A stretch of DNA of 64,000 bases from Streptomyces sp. AC555_RSS877 (GTDB lineage: Bacteria > Actinomycetota > Actinomycetes > Streptomycetales > Streptomycetaceae). Both the position numbers and the translations under genes were made by a program. The notes beneath the pieces are model-generated. The model was not told the DNA's origin. It did not search any database and saw nothing but the letters and a program-made list of their open reading frames with translations. The stretch is taken from contig NZ_JAGMUK010000004.1 in assembly GCF_019049245.1 (NCBI RefSeq), forward strand, positions 1 to 64,000, in the 5' to 3' direction. Every line of letters begins with the position of its first letter. The first letter of the stretch is position 1. Below, one piece after another: positions 51,413 to 59,735 of the stretch.

Positions 51413-51871
51413 GTGGGGGTTCCTCTCACGTCCGGACGTTCTGCAGTTGTCGGGTGCATGCTCGTGGGTGAGGGTGGCGCGAGGGGAACCGTAGGGTTAC
51501 TGGGTGGTAAGTAGCCAGAGACGTGCGTCACATGGGGCGGGAATTCAAAGATCGGGGTTCTCGCGGCCCGGTGACATGCCGCACAGGCGATTTGTCCGTT
51601 ACTACGCGGAATAGTGGAAGTCGCCAGGTGGGCAAAAGGGACTTTAGGTCGGAACTGTCTCCATGATTTGCCGCCATAGGTGGGATGGTGACCGATTCAT
51701 TCCGCATGGGGGTTCTGTCAAGAAGAAGGGAGTTTTGTGGGCAGGTACTACCTTTAGTCGTAGATCACAGGTTTGGGAGTCCGTGGGGCCCCGGGTTACC
51801 AAGGGATGGCCCACCCGGCAGCTGCCTGTGCGCCGGGTGGCTCCTCTGTCCCCGTCCCCATGAGGTTTTCG
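51413..51871. other. 459-bp gap between the HAD phosphatase and M23 peptidase genes
   Basis: Divergent genes flank this stretch, so it should carry two promoters. Its middle is A/T richer than the surroundings. The part nearest the M23 gene contains a hairpin (51811-51840). I looked for the c-di-AMP (ydaO) riboswitch core often found before such peptidase genes and do not see it. No coding sequence is convincing. Confidence 0.5.
51811..51840 (+). other. Hairpin in the M23 peptidase leader
   Basis: CCACCCGGC pairs with GCCGGGTGG around a 12-base loop, 32 bases before the M23 start codon. It could influence translation or mRNA stability. There is no U-tract. Confidence 0.45.
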
Positions 51872-52477
51872 ATGTCCCAGCGTGTCTCGTCCCGTTCTTC
51901 CCGTACGTCCGTGCTCCGCACCCGTGCGGCCGTGCTGGCCACCGGCCTTGGAGTGTCGGTTGTGCTGGGGGCCGGAGTCGCGGCCGCCGCCGACACCGGC
52001 ACGGCCACGGTCGCCGCCGCCAAGACCGCCACCAAGTCCGTCGCCGCCGCGAAGGCCGCTTCCTGGGTCGACCCGGTGACGAAGTACCGGCTGTCCGCGA
52101 GCTTCGCCCAGTCCGGCGGCATGTGGCAGTCCACCCACAGCGGGCAGGACTTCGCCGTGGCGACCGGCACCAAGGTCCTCGCCACGCACGGCGGCACGGT
52201 CGTCAAGGCGGGCGGCAACGGCGCCGGCGACGGCCCCGCGTACGGCAACGCCGTCGTCATCAAGCACGGCAACGGGACGTACTCCCAGTACGCCCACCTC
52301 TCGCGCATCGACGTGAGGATCGGTCAGGTAGTCAAGACCGGTCAGCGCATCGCCCTGTCCGGCAGCACCGGCAACTCCAGCGGTCCGCACCTGCACTTCG
52401 AGATCCGCACGACCGCGAACTACGGGTCGGCCATCGACCCGGTCGCCTTCCTGCGCGCCAAGGGCGTGAAGGTCTGA
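51872..52477 (+). CDS. Secreted M23-family peptidoglycan endopeptidase
   Basis: This 201-residue exported protein has an N-terminal signal peptide (RTRAAVLATGLGVSVVLGAGVAAA) and a lysostaphin-type domain. Zinc ligands are in HSGQDFAV (His and Asp) and HLHFEI (final His). It cleaves peptide cross-links in the cell wall. The ATG at 51872 has GAGG six bases upstream; an in-frame ATG at 51860 is part of that ribosome site. It is followed by the tetR gene on the opposite strand. Confidence 0.93.
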   Translation: MSQRVSSRSSRTSVLRTRAAVLATGLGVSVVLGAGVAAAADTGTATVAAAKTATKSVAAAKAASWVDPVTKYRLSASFAQSGGMWQSTHSGQDFAVATGTKVLATHGGTVVKAGGNGAGDGPAYGNAVVIKHGNGTYSQYAHLSRIDVRIGQVVKTGQRIALSGSTGNSSGPHLHFEIRTTANYGSAIDPVAFLRAKGVKV

Positions 52478-52504
52478 GACGGTCCAAGGCGGTCTCAGGC
52501 CGGT

Positions 52505-53113
52505 CTAAGACCTCCCCGAGGACCCGCCGGTGCCCTGATGGGCCTGGGTCACCAGGCCCGTCGCCACCTCCAGGACCGCCTTGCGCTTGGCCTCCGGGTC
52601 GCCTTCGAGGTCCTGGAGGACGAACATCCCGGCGTGCATCGTGAAGATCGCGCTGACGCAGCGGACCTGGTCGACCAGGTCCGCCGACGGGTCGATGAGG
52701 ATGTCGCGCATGCCGAGCATGCGGGTCTTGAAGGTCTCGCCGATGCGCAACTCGCGTACGGTCGCCTGGTTCTCCTGCATGAAGCGGAACAGGGGCGCGG
52801 CGCCGTCCAGGGCGTCGCTGTAGCGCCGTACGATCTCCTGCTTCGTCTCCAGGGTGTGCGGCTGGCCCTTGCCCCACTCGATGAGGTCCTCGATGGGCTT
52901 CGCCAGATCCTCGAAGATGCTGACGAGGATCTCTTCCTTGGTCTTGAAGTGGTAGTAGAGCGCCGCCTTGGTGACGTCCAGGCGTTCGGCGATCTCGCGC
53001 AGCGAGGTCTTCTCGTAGCCCTGTTCGGCGAAGAGTTCGAGGGCGATGTCCTGGATGCGCTGGCGGGTGTTCCCGCGGCGCCGCTGCCTGGTGCCGTCCA
53101 TGGTGCCGCCCAT
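52505..53113 (-). CDS. TetR-family repressor of the adjacent efflux pump
   Basis: This 202-residue repressor has an N-terminal TetR helix-turn-helix (TRQRIQDIALELFAEQGYEKTSLREIAERLDVTKAALYYHFKTKEEIL) and a helical ligand domain. The ATG at 53113 has GAGGAG seven bases upstream. It is divergent from a DHA2 efflux gene, with two operators between them. Repression of both genes and relief by a transported drug is the usual arrangement. Confidence 0.93.
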   Translation of the reverse strand: MGGTMDGTRQRRRGNTRQRIQDIALELFAEQGYEKTSLREIAERLDVTKAALYYHFKTKEEILVSIFEDLAKPIEDLIEWGKGQPHTLETKQEIVRRYSDALDGAAPLFRFMQENQATVRELRIGETFKTRMLGMRDILIDPSADLVDQVRCVSAIFTMHAGMFVLQDLEGDPEAKRKAVLEVATGLVTQAHQGTGGSSGRS

Positions 53114-53145
53114 CGTCGCACTCCTCGCGCTTTCCCAAAAACTTA

Positions 53146-53163
53146 CTTGACGCCCGGCTAGTT
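53146..53163. promoter_or_regulatory. TetR operator O1
   Basis: ACTTGACGCCCGGCTAGT is an imperfect 8+8 palindrome (two mismatches) with a 2-base centre. It overlaps the TTGACG that may serve as the -35 of the efflux gene. The same sequence is found inverted at O2. Confidence 0.6.
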
Positions 53164-53174
53164 GCGGGTCTAAT
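53147..53174 (+). promoter_or_regulatory. Putative promoter of the efflux gene
   Basis: TTGACG (53147-53152) and TCTAAT (53169-53174) are 16 bp apart. The -35 lies in O1, so repressor binding should block transcription. The start would be near 53181, about 70 bases before the ATG. Confidence 0.5.
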
Positions 53175-53189
53175 TTCCGAGTGTAGTCA

Positions 53190-53207
53190 ACTAGCCGGTC
53201 GGCAAGT
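53190..53207. promoter_or_regulatory. TetR operator O2
   Basis: ACTAGCCGGTCGGCAAGT is an 8+8 palindrome with one mismatch pair and a GT centre. It is the inverted counterpart of O1; the centres are 44 bp apart. CTTACTTG/CAAGTAAG and CCGGCTAGTTG/CAACTAGCCGG match exactly across the intergenic region. Confidence 0.7.
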
Positions 53208-53248
53208 AAGTGGTCGGCCGAGGCAGTACCCAGGGGAGTGGGAGCACG

Positions 53249-54832
53249 ATGGCGGACGCGCAGACGGTCGGGACCGAACCCGAGAAGCAACCGCGGAGCG
53301 TGCGGGTCGTCCTGCTCGCGCTCATGATCACGATGATGCTCGCGATGCTCGACAACATGATCATCGGCACCGCGATGCCGACGATCGTCGGCGAGCTCGG
53401 CGGACTCGAACACCTTTCCTGGGTCGTCACCGCCTACACGCTCGCGACCGCCGCCTCCACCCCGCTGTGGGGCAAGCTCGGCGACATGTACGGGCGCAAG
53501 GGCGTCTTCATGAGCTCGATCGTGCTCTTCCTCATCGGATCCGCGCTCAGCGGCATGGCCCAGGACATGGGACAGCTGATCGGCTTCCGTGCCGTGCAGG
53601 GTCTCGGCGCGGGCGGTCTGATGGTCGGCGTCATGGCGATCATCGGTGACCTGATTCCGCCGCGGGAGCGCGGCAAGTACCAGGGCATGATGGCCGGCGT
53701 CATGGCGCTCGCGATGATCGGCGGCCCGCTGGTCGGCGGCACCATCACGGACAACTGGGGCTGGCGCTGGTCCTTCTACATCAACCTGCCGCTCGGTGTG
53801 ATCGCGCTCGCCGCGATCAGCGTCGTCCTGCAACTGCCGAAGAAGCGGTCGCAGGCACGGATCGACTACCTGGGCGCCGGGCTGCTGACCGTCGGCATCA
53901 CCGCCATCGTGCTCGTCACCACCTGGGGCGGCTCGCAGTACGCCTGGACGTCCGCGCGGATCATGGAGCTCATCGGGATAGGCGTCGCCTCCCTCATCGG
54001 GTTCGTGTTCTGGCAGACCAAGGCCGCCGAGCCGGTCGTGCCGCTGCACATCTTCCGCAGCCTCAACTTCACCCTGATGTCGGTCATCGGCTTCATCACC
54101 GGCTTCGTGATGTTCGGCGCGACCCTCTTCCTGCCGCTGTACCAGCAGTCCGTTCAGGGTGCCTCCGCGACCAACTCCGGGCTGCTGCTCCTGCCGATGC
54201 TCGGCGCGATGCTCGTCACCTCGATGGTCGCGGGACGGGTCACCACGAACACCGGCAGGTACAAGGTCTTTCCGATCGTCGGCAGCGTCCTGATGGTCGT
54301 CGGGCTGTACCTGCTCTCCCTGATGGACACGGACACCTCGCGGATCACCTCCGGTGTGTACATGGCCGTCGTCGGTCTCGGTATGGGCTGCCTGATGCAG
54401 ATCACCATGCTGGTCGCGCAGAACAGCGTGGAGATGAAGGACATGGGCGTCGCGTCCTCCTCCACGACCCTCTTCCGTACGCTCGGCTCCTCGTTCGGCG
54501 TCGCGATCATGGGCGCGCTGTTCAACAACCGCGTCCAGCACGTCATGTCCGAGCGGGCCGGTGCGCTGGGCTCCAAGGTGACCGAGCAGTCCGCGCAGTT
54601 GGACGCGGCGAGCCTGGCGAAGCTGCCGGAGGCGGCGCGCGAGGCGTACCAGCACGCGGTGTCGGCCGGCACGCACTCGGCGTTCCTGCTGGGGGCCGCG
54701 GTGGCGTTGGTCGCGATGGTGGCGTCGTGGTTCGTGAAGGAGGTTCCGCTGAAGGGCGCGGGACCGCAGAAGGAGCAGAAGGGTTCGACCGAGGAGAACG
54801 CGGCGCAGCCGCCGGTGTCCGAGATCGTCTGA
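53249..54832 (+). CDS. DHA2-family (EmrB/QacA) drug efflux transporter
   Basis: This 527-residue transporter has about 14 hydrophobic helices, as in the DHA2 family of proton-driven drug pumps. Motif A is seen as GKLGDMYGRKGVF, and motif C-like GGPLVGG follows in helix 5. A large loop holds ITSGVY-like text before the last helices. The ATG at 53249 has GGGAG upstream. The divergent TetR protein and its two operators probably control it. Likely substrates are hydrophobic or quaternary drugs. Confidence 0.94.
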   Translation: MADAQTVGTEPEKQPRSVRVVLLALMITMMLAMLDNMIIGTAMPTIVGELGGLEHLSWVVTAYTLATAASTPLWGKLGDMYGRKGVFMSSIVLFLIGSALSGMAQDMGQLIGFRAVQGLGAGGLMVGVMAIIGDLIPPRERGKYQGMMAGVMALAMIGGPLVGGTITDNWGWRWSFYINLPLGVIALAAISVVLQLPKKRSQARIDYLGAGLLTVGITAIVLVTTWGGSQYAWTSARIMELIGIGVASLIGFVFWQTKAAEPVVPLHIFRSLNFTLMSVIGFITGFVMFGATLFLPLYQQSVQGASATNSGLLLLPMLGAMLVTSMVAGRVTTNTGRYKVFPIVGSVLMVVGLYLLSLMDTDTSRITSGVYMAVVGLGMGCLMQITMLVAQNSVEMKDMGVASSSTTLFRTLGSSFGVAIMGALFNNRVQHVMSERAGALGSKVTEQSAQLDAASLAKLPEAAREAYQHAVSAGTHSAFLLGAAVALVAMVASWFVKEVPLKGAGPQKEQKGSTEENAAQPPVSEIV

Positions 54833-54858
54833 CCCGGGTCCGGACCCGGACCCGAAGC

Positions 54859-54893
54859 GAAGGCCTCCCGGCGGTGTCCGCCCGGGGGCCTTC
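54859..54893. terminator. Bidirectional terminator between the efflux gene and cseC
   Basis: GAAGGCCTCCCGG pairs with CCCGGGGGCCTTC (one bulge) in the gap between convergent genes, with a pyrimidine-rich end. It should end both transcripts. Confidence 0.7.
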
Positions 54894-54918
54894 TTCGTGC
54901 GCGCGTGCCCGGCTCAGC

Positions 54919-56415
54919 TCACTTCCCGGATGCCTTCCCCGATGCCTTGCCCGATGCCTTCCCCGATGCCTTCCCCGATGTCGGCATCATCGGATAGCTC
55001 CCGGTGGCCGTCGGCGCGTGCTCCGGGAGCCACAGCACCGCCACCGCCCCCTCCGCCGGTACCTCCTCCGGCGCGCCCGCCGGCCGTACGTTGCGGAAGG
55101 TCAGGCGGGCGCCGAGCACCCGCGCCTGCCCGGCCGCGATGGTCAGGCCCAGGCCGTGGCCGTGGCCGGACCGGTCGGTGCTGCCGGTGCGGAAGCGGCT
55201 CGGGCCGTCGGCGAGGAGGTCCTCGGGGAAACCGGGGCCGTGGTCTCGGACCCGGATGACCCGGCCCTCGACGGTGACCTGGATCGGCGGCCTGCCGTGC
55301 CGGGCGGCGTTGGCGAGCAGGTTGAACAGCACGCGCTCCAGGCGTCGCGGGTCGGTCGTGACCTCGGACTCGTGCACCACCCGGACCTCGACCGCGGGGT
55401 CCTTCGCCGCCACCCGCCGGCCGACGAACTCGCCCAGCATGATGTCCTGCAGCTCGGCCCGCTCAGAGGCCCCGTCGAGGCGAGCCACCTCCAGCACGTC
55501 CTCGACGAGCGTGCGCATGGCCTTGGCCCGGTCGAGGACCAGTTCCGTGGGGCGGCCCGGCGGCAGCAGTTCGGCGGCCGTCAGCAGCCCGGTCACCGGT
55601 GTGCGCAGCTCGTGCGCGATGTCCGCGGTGACCCGGCGCTCCGCCTCCAGCCGCTGCTGCAACGCGTCCGCCATCGCGTCCACCGCGCTGGCCAGATCGT
55701 CGGTCTCGTCCCGTACGACCCCGCCGATGGCGTCCCGCACCCGCACGTTCGACTCGCCGCCCGCGACCTGGTTCGCCGCGGCGGCCGCCTTGCGCAGCCG
55801 GCGCGACAGCTGCCCGCCGATGAGCACGCCGAGCGCGCTGCCGCCGAGGACGACCGCGATGGAGCCGATCACCAGGGCCTGGTCGAGGTCGTTGAGGATG
55901 TCCGTGCTGCGGTCGGTGAACCCGGTGTGCAGCGACAGCACATGGCCGCCCTTGACCGGCACGGCAGCCCAGATGTCCGGCACCCCGTCCGGCCGGTCGG
56001 AGACGTAGGTGGCCCGGCGTCCCTGCTCGACCTTCTCCCGCAGTGCCGTCGGCAGCTCCGGGTCGTCGATCTTGATGTTGGGGAAGTTGGGCCGCTGGGC
56101 CACCTCGTAGTTGCGCTGTGCGATCTGGACGCGCTCGTCTGCGAGGTCACGCGCGTTGTCCAGCATCGAGACCCGGGCCGCGTTGTGCACGACGAGGCTG
56201 AGCGTGATCGCCACCAGCGCTCCGACCAGCGCGATGGCCGCGCTCAGCTTCCATCTGAGTCCCGTGCGCATGCCCGGAAGGGCGATGCGCGAGCCGGGGA
56301 GGCCGCTCCGGGCGCCTGGAGTGCCGATACGGGCGTCCGGGAACCCGGCACGCGTGCCGGCCGCCGTGCGTATGCCCGTGCGCTCCGGGACCGGGCGCCG
56401 AAGATTCCCCCGCAT
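54919..56415 (-). CDS. cseC: Sensor kinase CseC of the SigE system
   Basis: This 498-residue membrane histidine kinase has two helices (about 60-80 and 180-200), an extracytoplasmic domain between them, a HAMP region and a HisKA domain with the phosphoacceptor in DIAHELRTPVTG. A HATPase domain follows (DHGPGFPEDLL, GHGHGLGLTIA). In S. coelicolor CseB/CseC activates sigE transcription on cell-wall damage. Start codon: ATG at 56415; a Met at codon 49 is possible. A GKAS repeat ends the protein. It is last in the operon, 20 bp after cseB. Confidence 0.95.
   Translation of the reverse strand: MRGNLRRPVPERTGIRTAAGTRAGFPDARIGTPGARSGLPGSRIALPGMRTGLRWKLSAAIALVGALVAITLSLVVHNAARVSMLDNARDLADERVQIAQRNYEVAQRPNFPNIKIDDPELPTALREKVEQGRRATYVSDRPDGVPDIWAAVPVKGGHVLSLHTGFTDRSTDILNDLDQALVIGSIAVVLGGSALGVLIGGQLSRRLRKAAAAANQVAGGESNVRVRDAIGGVVRDETDDLASAVDAMADALQQRLEAERRVTADIAHELRTPVTGLLTAAELLPPGRPTELVLDRAKAMRTLVEDVLEVARLDGASERAELQDIMLGEFVGRRVAAKDPAVEVRVVHESEVTTDPRRLERVLFNLLANAARHGRPPIQVTVEGRVIRVRDHGPGFPEDLLADGPSRFRTGSTDRSGHGHGLGLTIAAGQARVLGARLTFRNVRPAGAPEEVPAEGAVAVLWLPEHAPTATGSYPMMPTSGKASGKASGKASGKASGK
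54923..54982 (-). repeat. 12-bp tandem repeat at the 3' end of cseC
   Basis: Five units close to TTCCCCGATGCC follow in tandem. In the cseC frame they encode repeated GKAS, so gain or loss of units keeps the frame. The number may vary between isolates. Confidence 0.8.
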
Positions 56416-56435
56416 AACCCGATACCCCTACCTGC

Positions 56436-57143
56436 TCAGGCCTTCAACTTGTAGCCGAAGCCGCGGACCGTCTCGATCCGGTCCTGGCCGATCTTCGTGC
56501 GCAGTCGCTGCACATGGACGTCGACGACGCGGGTGTCACCGCCCCAGCCGTAGTCCCACACCCGCTCCAGCAGCTTGTCGCGCGAGAGCACCGTGCCCGG
56601 CGCGGAGGAGAACTCGAGGAGCAGCCGCATCTCGGTGGGGGTGAGCGCCACCGGCTCCCCGGCCCGGCGCACCTCCATGCCCTCGGTGTCGATCTCCAGT
56701 TCGCCGAAGGTCAGCAGGCCGCCGCCGGCCGCCGGGCCCGCGGAGTCGTCCGTACGGTCGCCGCCGCCGGCGTGCCCGAAGCGGCGCAGCACCGCGCGGA
56801 TCCGGGCGACCAGGACCGCGCCGTCGAAGGGCTTGGTCACGTAGTCGTCGGCGCCCGCCTCCAGGCCCAGCACGACGTCGATCGAGTCGGCGCGCGCGGA
56901 CAGCATGATCACCGGGACGGTCGACTCGTCACGGATCCGCCGGCACAGGCTGACCCCGTCGAGCCCGGGGACCATCACGTCCAGCAGGGCGATGTCGGGG
57001 CGGTCCGCACGGAACGCCTCCAGGCCCGACAGCCCGTCGGGCATGGCCGTGACCGCGAAGCCGTCCCGCTCCAGGGCGAGCTGGGTGGCCTCGCGGATGA
57101 CGTCGTCGTCCTCGACGAACAGAACGTGGGTCTGGTCTGCCAT
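56436..57143 (-). CDS. cseB: Response regulator CseB
   Basis: This 235-residue OmpR/PhoB-type regulator has a receiver domain (HVLFVEDDDVIREATQLAL; phosphoacceptor in ALLDVMVPGLDG; conserved Lys in YVTKPFDG) and a C-terminal winged helix (TPTEMRLLLEFSSAPGTVLSRDKLLERVWDYGW). In S. coelicolor it turns on sigE in response to envelope stress. The ATG at 57143 (MADQTHVLFV) fits the usual length better than upstream in-frame codons. The gap to cseA is 83 bp. Confidence 0.96.
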   Translation of the reverse strand: MADQTHVLFVEDDDVIREATQLALERDGFAVTAMPDGLSGLEAFRADRPDIALLDVMVPGLDGVSLCRRIRDESTVPVIMLSARADSIDVVLGLEAGADDYVTKPFDGAVLVARIRAVLRRFGHAGGGDRTDDSAGPAAGGGLLTFGELEIDTEGMEVRRAGEPVALTPTEMRLLLEFSSAPGTVLSRDKLLERVWDYGWGGDTRVVDVHVQRLRTKIGQDRIETVRGFGYKLKA

Positions 57144-57226
57144 CCCGTTGCTCTCTGCTCTCAGTCCTTGTGCCGTGCCGTCACCAGGTGATCGGTTCAG
57201 GGGCCCCGATCGGTTCACGGCGCGGG

Positions 57227-57934
57227 TCAGTTCCCCGGAACCGGGGTGGGCTCGCCGCCCACGGCCTTGCTGTAGTCCGTACGCGTGCTGAACTTCCGCA
57301 CGAAGCGGTCAGTGGTCCAGAGGTAGGTGGTGACCTCCTCGCCGGACGGACTCGCCAGCCGGTCGCCCTTCTCGTACACCTGCCTGGTCACCACCAGGGC
57401 GCCGCGGTCGATCTCCGCGTAGAGCGGGGGCTGCTCGGCCTTGAAGACATTCCGGTACGAACCGCCTTCCTCGCGATACACGTACGAGCCGATGCCGACA
57501 GCGTCACCGCAGGTCAGCACGTTGACGACGACGTCGTCGGACGAGGCGCCGGTCAGGTCGCCGTACGACACGTCGACGGGGTACTCGTCGCCCACGCAGG
57601 GCTTCAGCTCGCGCTTGACGTCCGCGGAGACCGCCGGATCGTCCTTGACGAGCCGCACCGCGTCCACGCGTGCGCCCGTCGTGGAGACGGCGGGCGAGGC
57701 CGCGCCCGCCACCGAGTCGCTGCGGGCCGGCCCCTCGTCACGGGCGCCGGTGCCGCCGGTGCCGCAGGCGGCCACGAAAAGGGTGAGGGCGGCGAGCACG
57801 GCCACAGCCGTGATCACCGCCTGAAGGGTCCCCCGGCCGGGCGGCACGAACGCGGGCCGGGGGGTTCCACTGCCGTCGGAACCCTCATCCGCCTCCCGCC
57901 CGATGCCACCGGCCCTCGTGCCTAGGCCGCGCAA
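57227..57934 (-). CDS. cseA: Lipoprotein CseA, negative regulator of the SigE response
   Basis: This 235-residue lipoprotein has about 40 leading cytoplasmic residues, a hydrophobic helix and the lipobox LFVAAC. In S. coelicolor its loss raises sigE activity, so it dampens the signal. The start seems to be TTG, with AGGAG/GGGAG upstream, inside the sigE 3' end; the 13-base overlap implies coupled translation. No in-frame ATG or GTG occurs before the helix. The mature domain has no clear motif. Confidence 0.88.
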   Translation of the reverse strand: MRGLGTRAGGIGREADEGSDGSGTPRPAFVPPGRGTLQAVITAVAVLAALTLFVAACGTGGTGARDEGPARSDSVAGAASPAVSTTGARVDAVRLVKDDPAVSADVKRELKPCVGDEYPVDVSYGDLTGASSDDVVVNVLTCGDAVGIGSYVYREEGGSYRNVFKAEQPPLYAEIDRGALVVTRQVYEKGDRLASPSGEEVTTYLWTTDRFVRKFSTRTDYSKAVGGEPTPVPGN

Positions 57935-58461
57935 CGCTCCCGCTCCTCACGCTCCAGCGCGCGTGCGTCCAGATCGCGGCTCTCCAGCTCCTCGCGAAGC
58001 CGGGCGAGCGCCCGGTGCAGCGTGCTCTTGACCGTTCCGGCCGACATGCCGAGGGCGGCGGCCGTCTCCTCCGTGGACATCTGCTCCCAGTGTCGCAGCA
58101 CCACGACGCTGCGCTGCTTCGGGGCGAGTACCTTCATGACGTCCATCAGCAGCGCCCGGTCCGCGTGCTGTTCGGTGGCGTCGTCGACCGAGGCGTCCGG
58201 AAGCTGCTCGGTCGGCACCTCCTCCAGTTTGCGGGCCCGCCACCACTCGGTACGCGTGTTGATCATGACGCGGCGCAGGTAGGCGTCGGCGAGCCGCTTG
58301 TCCGCTATGCCGTCCCAGCGGCCGTACGTCCGCACGAGCGCCGTCTGGAGCAGGTCCTGCGCGTCGACCGGGTCCGGGACCAGCCGGCGGGCACTGCGCA
58401 GCAGCGCCTCCTGCCGGGTGCGTACGTACTCCTCGAACTCGAGCACCTCGCCCTGCGCCAT
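57922..58461 (-). CDS. sigE: ECF sigma factor SigE
   Basis: This 179-residue extracytoplasmic-function sigma factor directs transcription of cell-wall maintenance genes. Sigma region 2 (RSARRLVPDPVDAQDLLQTALVRTYGRWDGI, ending in YLRRVMINTRTEWWRARK) and region 4 (LAPKQRSVVVLRHWEQMSTEETAAALGMSAGTVKSTLHRALARL) are complete. The ATG at 58461 has GGGAGG eight bases upstream. It opens the sigE-cseA-cseB-cseC operon. Confidence 0.97.
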   Translation of the reverse strand: MAQGEVLEFEEYVRTRQEALLRSARRLVPDPVDAQDLLQTALVRTYGRWDGIADKRLADAYLRRVMINTRTEWWRARKLEEVPTEQLPDASVDDATEQHADRALLMDVMKVLAPKQRSVVVLRHWEQMSTEETAAALGMSAGTVKSTLHRALARLREELESRDLDARALEREERERCAA

Positions 58462-58687
58462 GGTGACCGCCTCCCGCTTCCCCGTTCCCGGCCGGCCTGG
58501 TCGCCGTCGGATTCCTTGCCTGTCGTGCCTGTCGGGCACGGAAACGAAGTTACGGAGGGGTTGTCACGGGGCTGTCCGAAGCAGCCTTCGGCCAGCGCTC
58601 GGCTGTCCGTCGGTTGTGTAACAGCAGTGAGGCCAGGGCCGGTTGTTGTACGGAAAAGGGATGGTGTGAGGTGATTTGCACTTGCCG

Positions 58688-59617
58688 TCAGGTCAACGGC
58701 AGCCGATACAAACCACCCGGCAGTGGCTCCACCAATCCGTCCGCGACCAGACCGTCCAGCGCCCGGGCGCGCTGCACCGGCTCGTGCCACACCCGGTCCA
58801 GGGCCGCCTGCGGGACGGGAGCGGGCGCCTCCCGCAGGACGGCCAGCAGCTTGCCGCGGACCTGACGGTCGGTACCGGCGTACGTCTGTCCGCGGCGCGG
58901 CGGACCGTCGTGCTCGGGCTTGCCCGCGAGCCGCCAGGCGCACTGCGCGGCGATCGGGCAGCGGTGGCAGTTCTCGTTGCGGGCCGTGCACACCAGCGCG
59001 CCGAGCTCCATGGACGCGGCGGCCCAGCGGGCGGCGATCCCCTCGTCCGCGGGCAACAGCGCGCGGGCCAGCTTGCGTTCGGCGGCGGTGGTGGCGTTCG
59101 GCGGGTACTGCACACCGGTGACGGCCCGCGCGAAGACCCGGCGGACGTTGGTGTCCAGCACGGCGTGCCGCTGCCCGTACGCGAACGACGCCACGGCCGC
59201 GGCCGTGTACTCCCCGATACCCGGCAGCGCGAGCAGCTGCGCGTGGTCCGTCGGTACGTCACCGCCGTGCCGTTCCGTTATGGCGACCGCCGCTCCGTGC
59301 AGGCGCAGGGCGCGACGCGGATAGCCGAGCCGGCCCCAGGCGCGCACGGCCTCGCCGGGGGCCTCCGCGGCCAGGTCGGCGGGGCGCGGCCAGCGGGCCA
59401 GCCACTGCTCGTAGACGGGAAGGACGCGGTTCACCGGCGTCTGCTGCAACATGAACTCACTGACCATCACCCCCCACGAACCGGCCTCGGGCCGCCGCCA
59501 GGGCAGGTCGCGGGCGTGCTCGTCGAACCAGTCGATGACGGGGGCGTGGAACGGCTCGCCGGGGGCGTCACCGACAGGGCTGTTCATGGGGTGCGGGGAC
59601 TTCGTGGGCACAGTCAT
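58688..59617 (-). CDS. mutY: A/G-specific adenine glycosylase MutY
   Basis: This 309-residue base-excision enzyme removes A mispaired with 8-oxoG. The N-terminal segment has SEFMLQQT with the catalytic Glu54; the helix-hairpin-helix is LPGIGEYTAAAV, and Asp155 in VLDTNVRRVF is the second catalytic residue. The [4Fe-4S] cysteines are Cys210, Cys217, Cys220 and Cys226 (C-x6-C-x2-C-x5-C). The C-terminal NUDIX-like 8-oxoG reader of E. coli is replaced by about 80 residues that look like a winged helix. An ATG at 59587 is a possible start. Confidence 0.94.
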   Translation of the reverse strand: MTVPTKSPHPMNSPVGDAPGEPFHAPVIDWFDEHARDLPWRRPEAGSWGVMVSEFMLQQTPVNRVLPVYEQWLARWPRPADLAAEAPGEAVRAWGRLGYPRRALRLHGAAVAITERHGGDVPTDHAQLLALPGIGEYTAAAVASFAYGQRHAVLDTNVRRVFARAVTGVQYPPNATTAAERKLARALLPADEGIAARWAAASMELGALVCTARNENCHRCPIAAQCAWRLAGKPEHDGPPRRGQTYAGTDRQVRGKLLAVLREAPAPVPQAALDRVWHEPVQRARALDGLVADGLVEPLPGGLYRLPLT

Positions 59618-59735
59618 GGCCTACCGATCCTGCCATGCGGGGACGGTCCCCCGGGCGTACCGCCACCCCTGGGAGCGACAGGACCTGACGATCGACAGCA
59701 GCGCGGCCCCGACGGCCGCTTGTAGCGTCGGGCGG

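Noticed and set aside
51413..51871. Possible c-di-AMP (ydaO) riboswitch before the M23 peptidase gene
   Set aside because: Such peptidases often have one in Streptomyces, but the conserved core segments are not visible.
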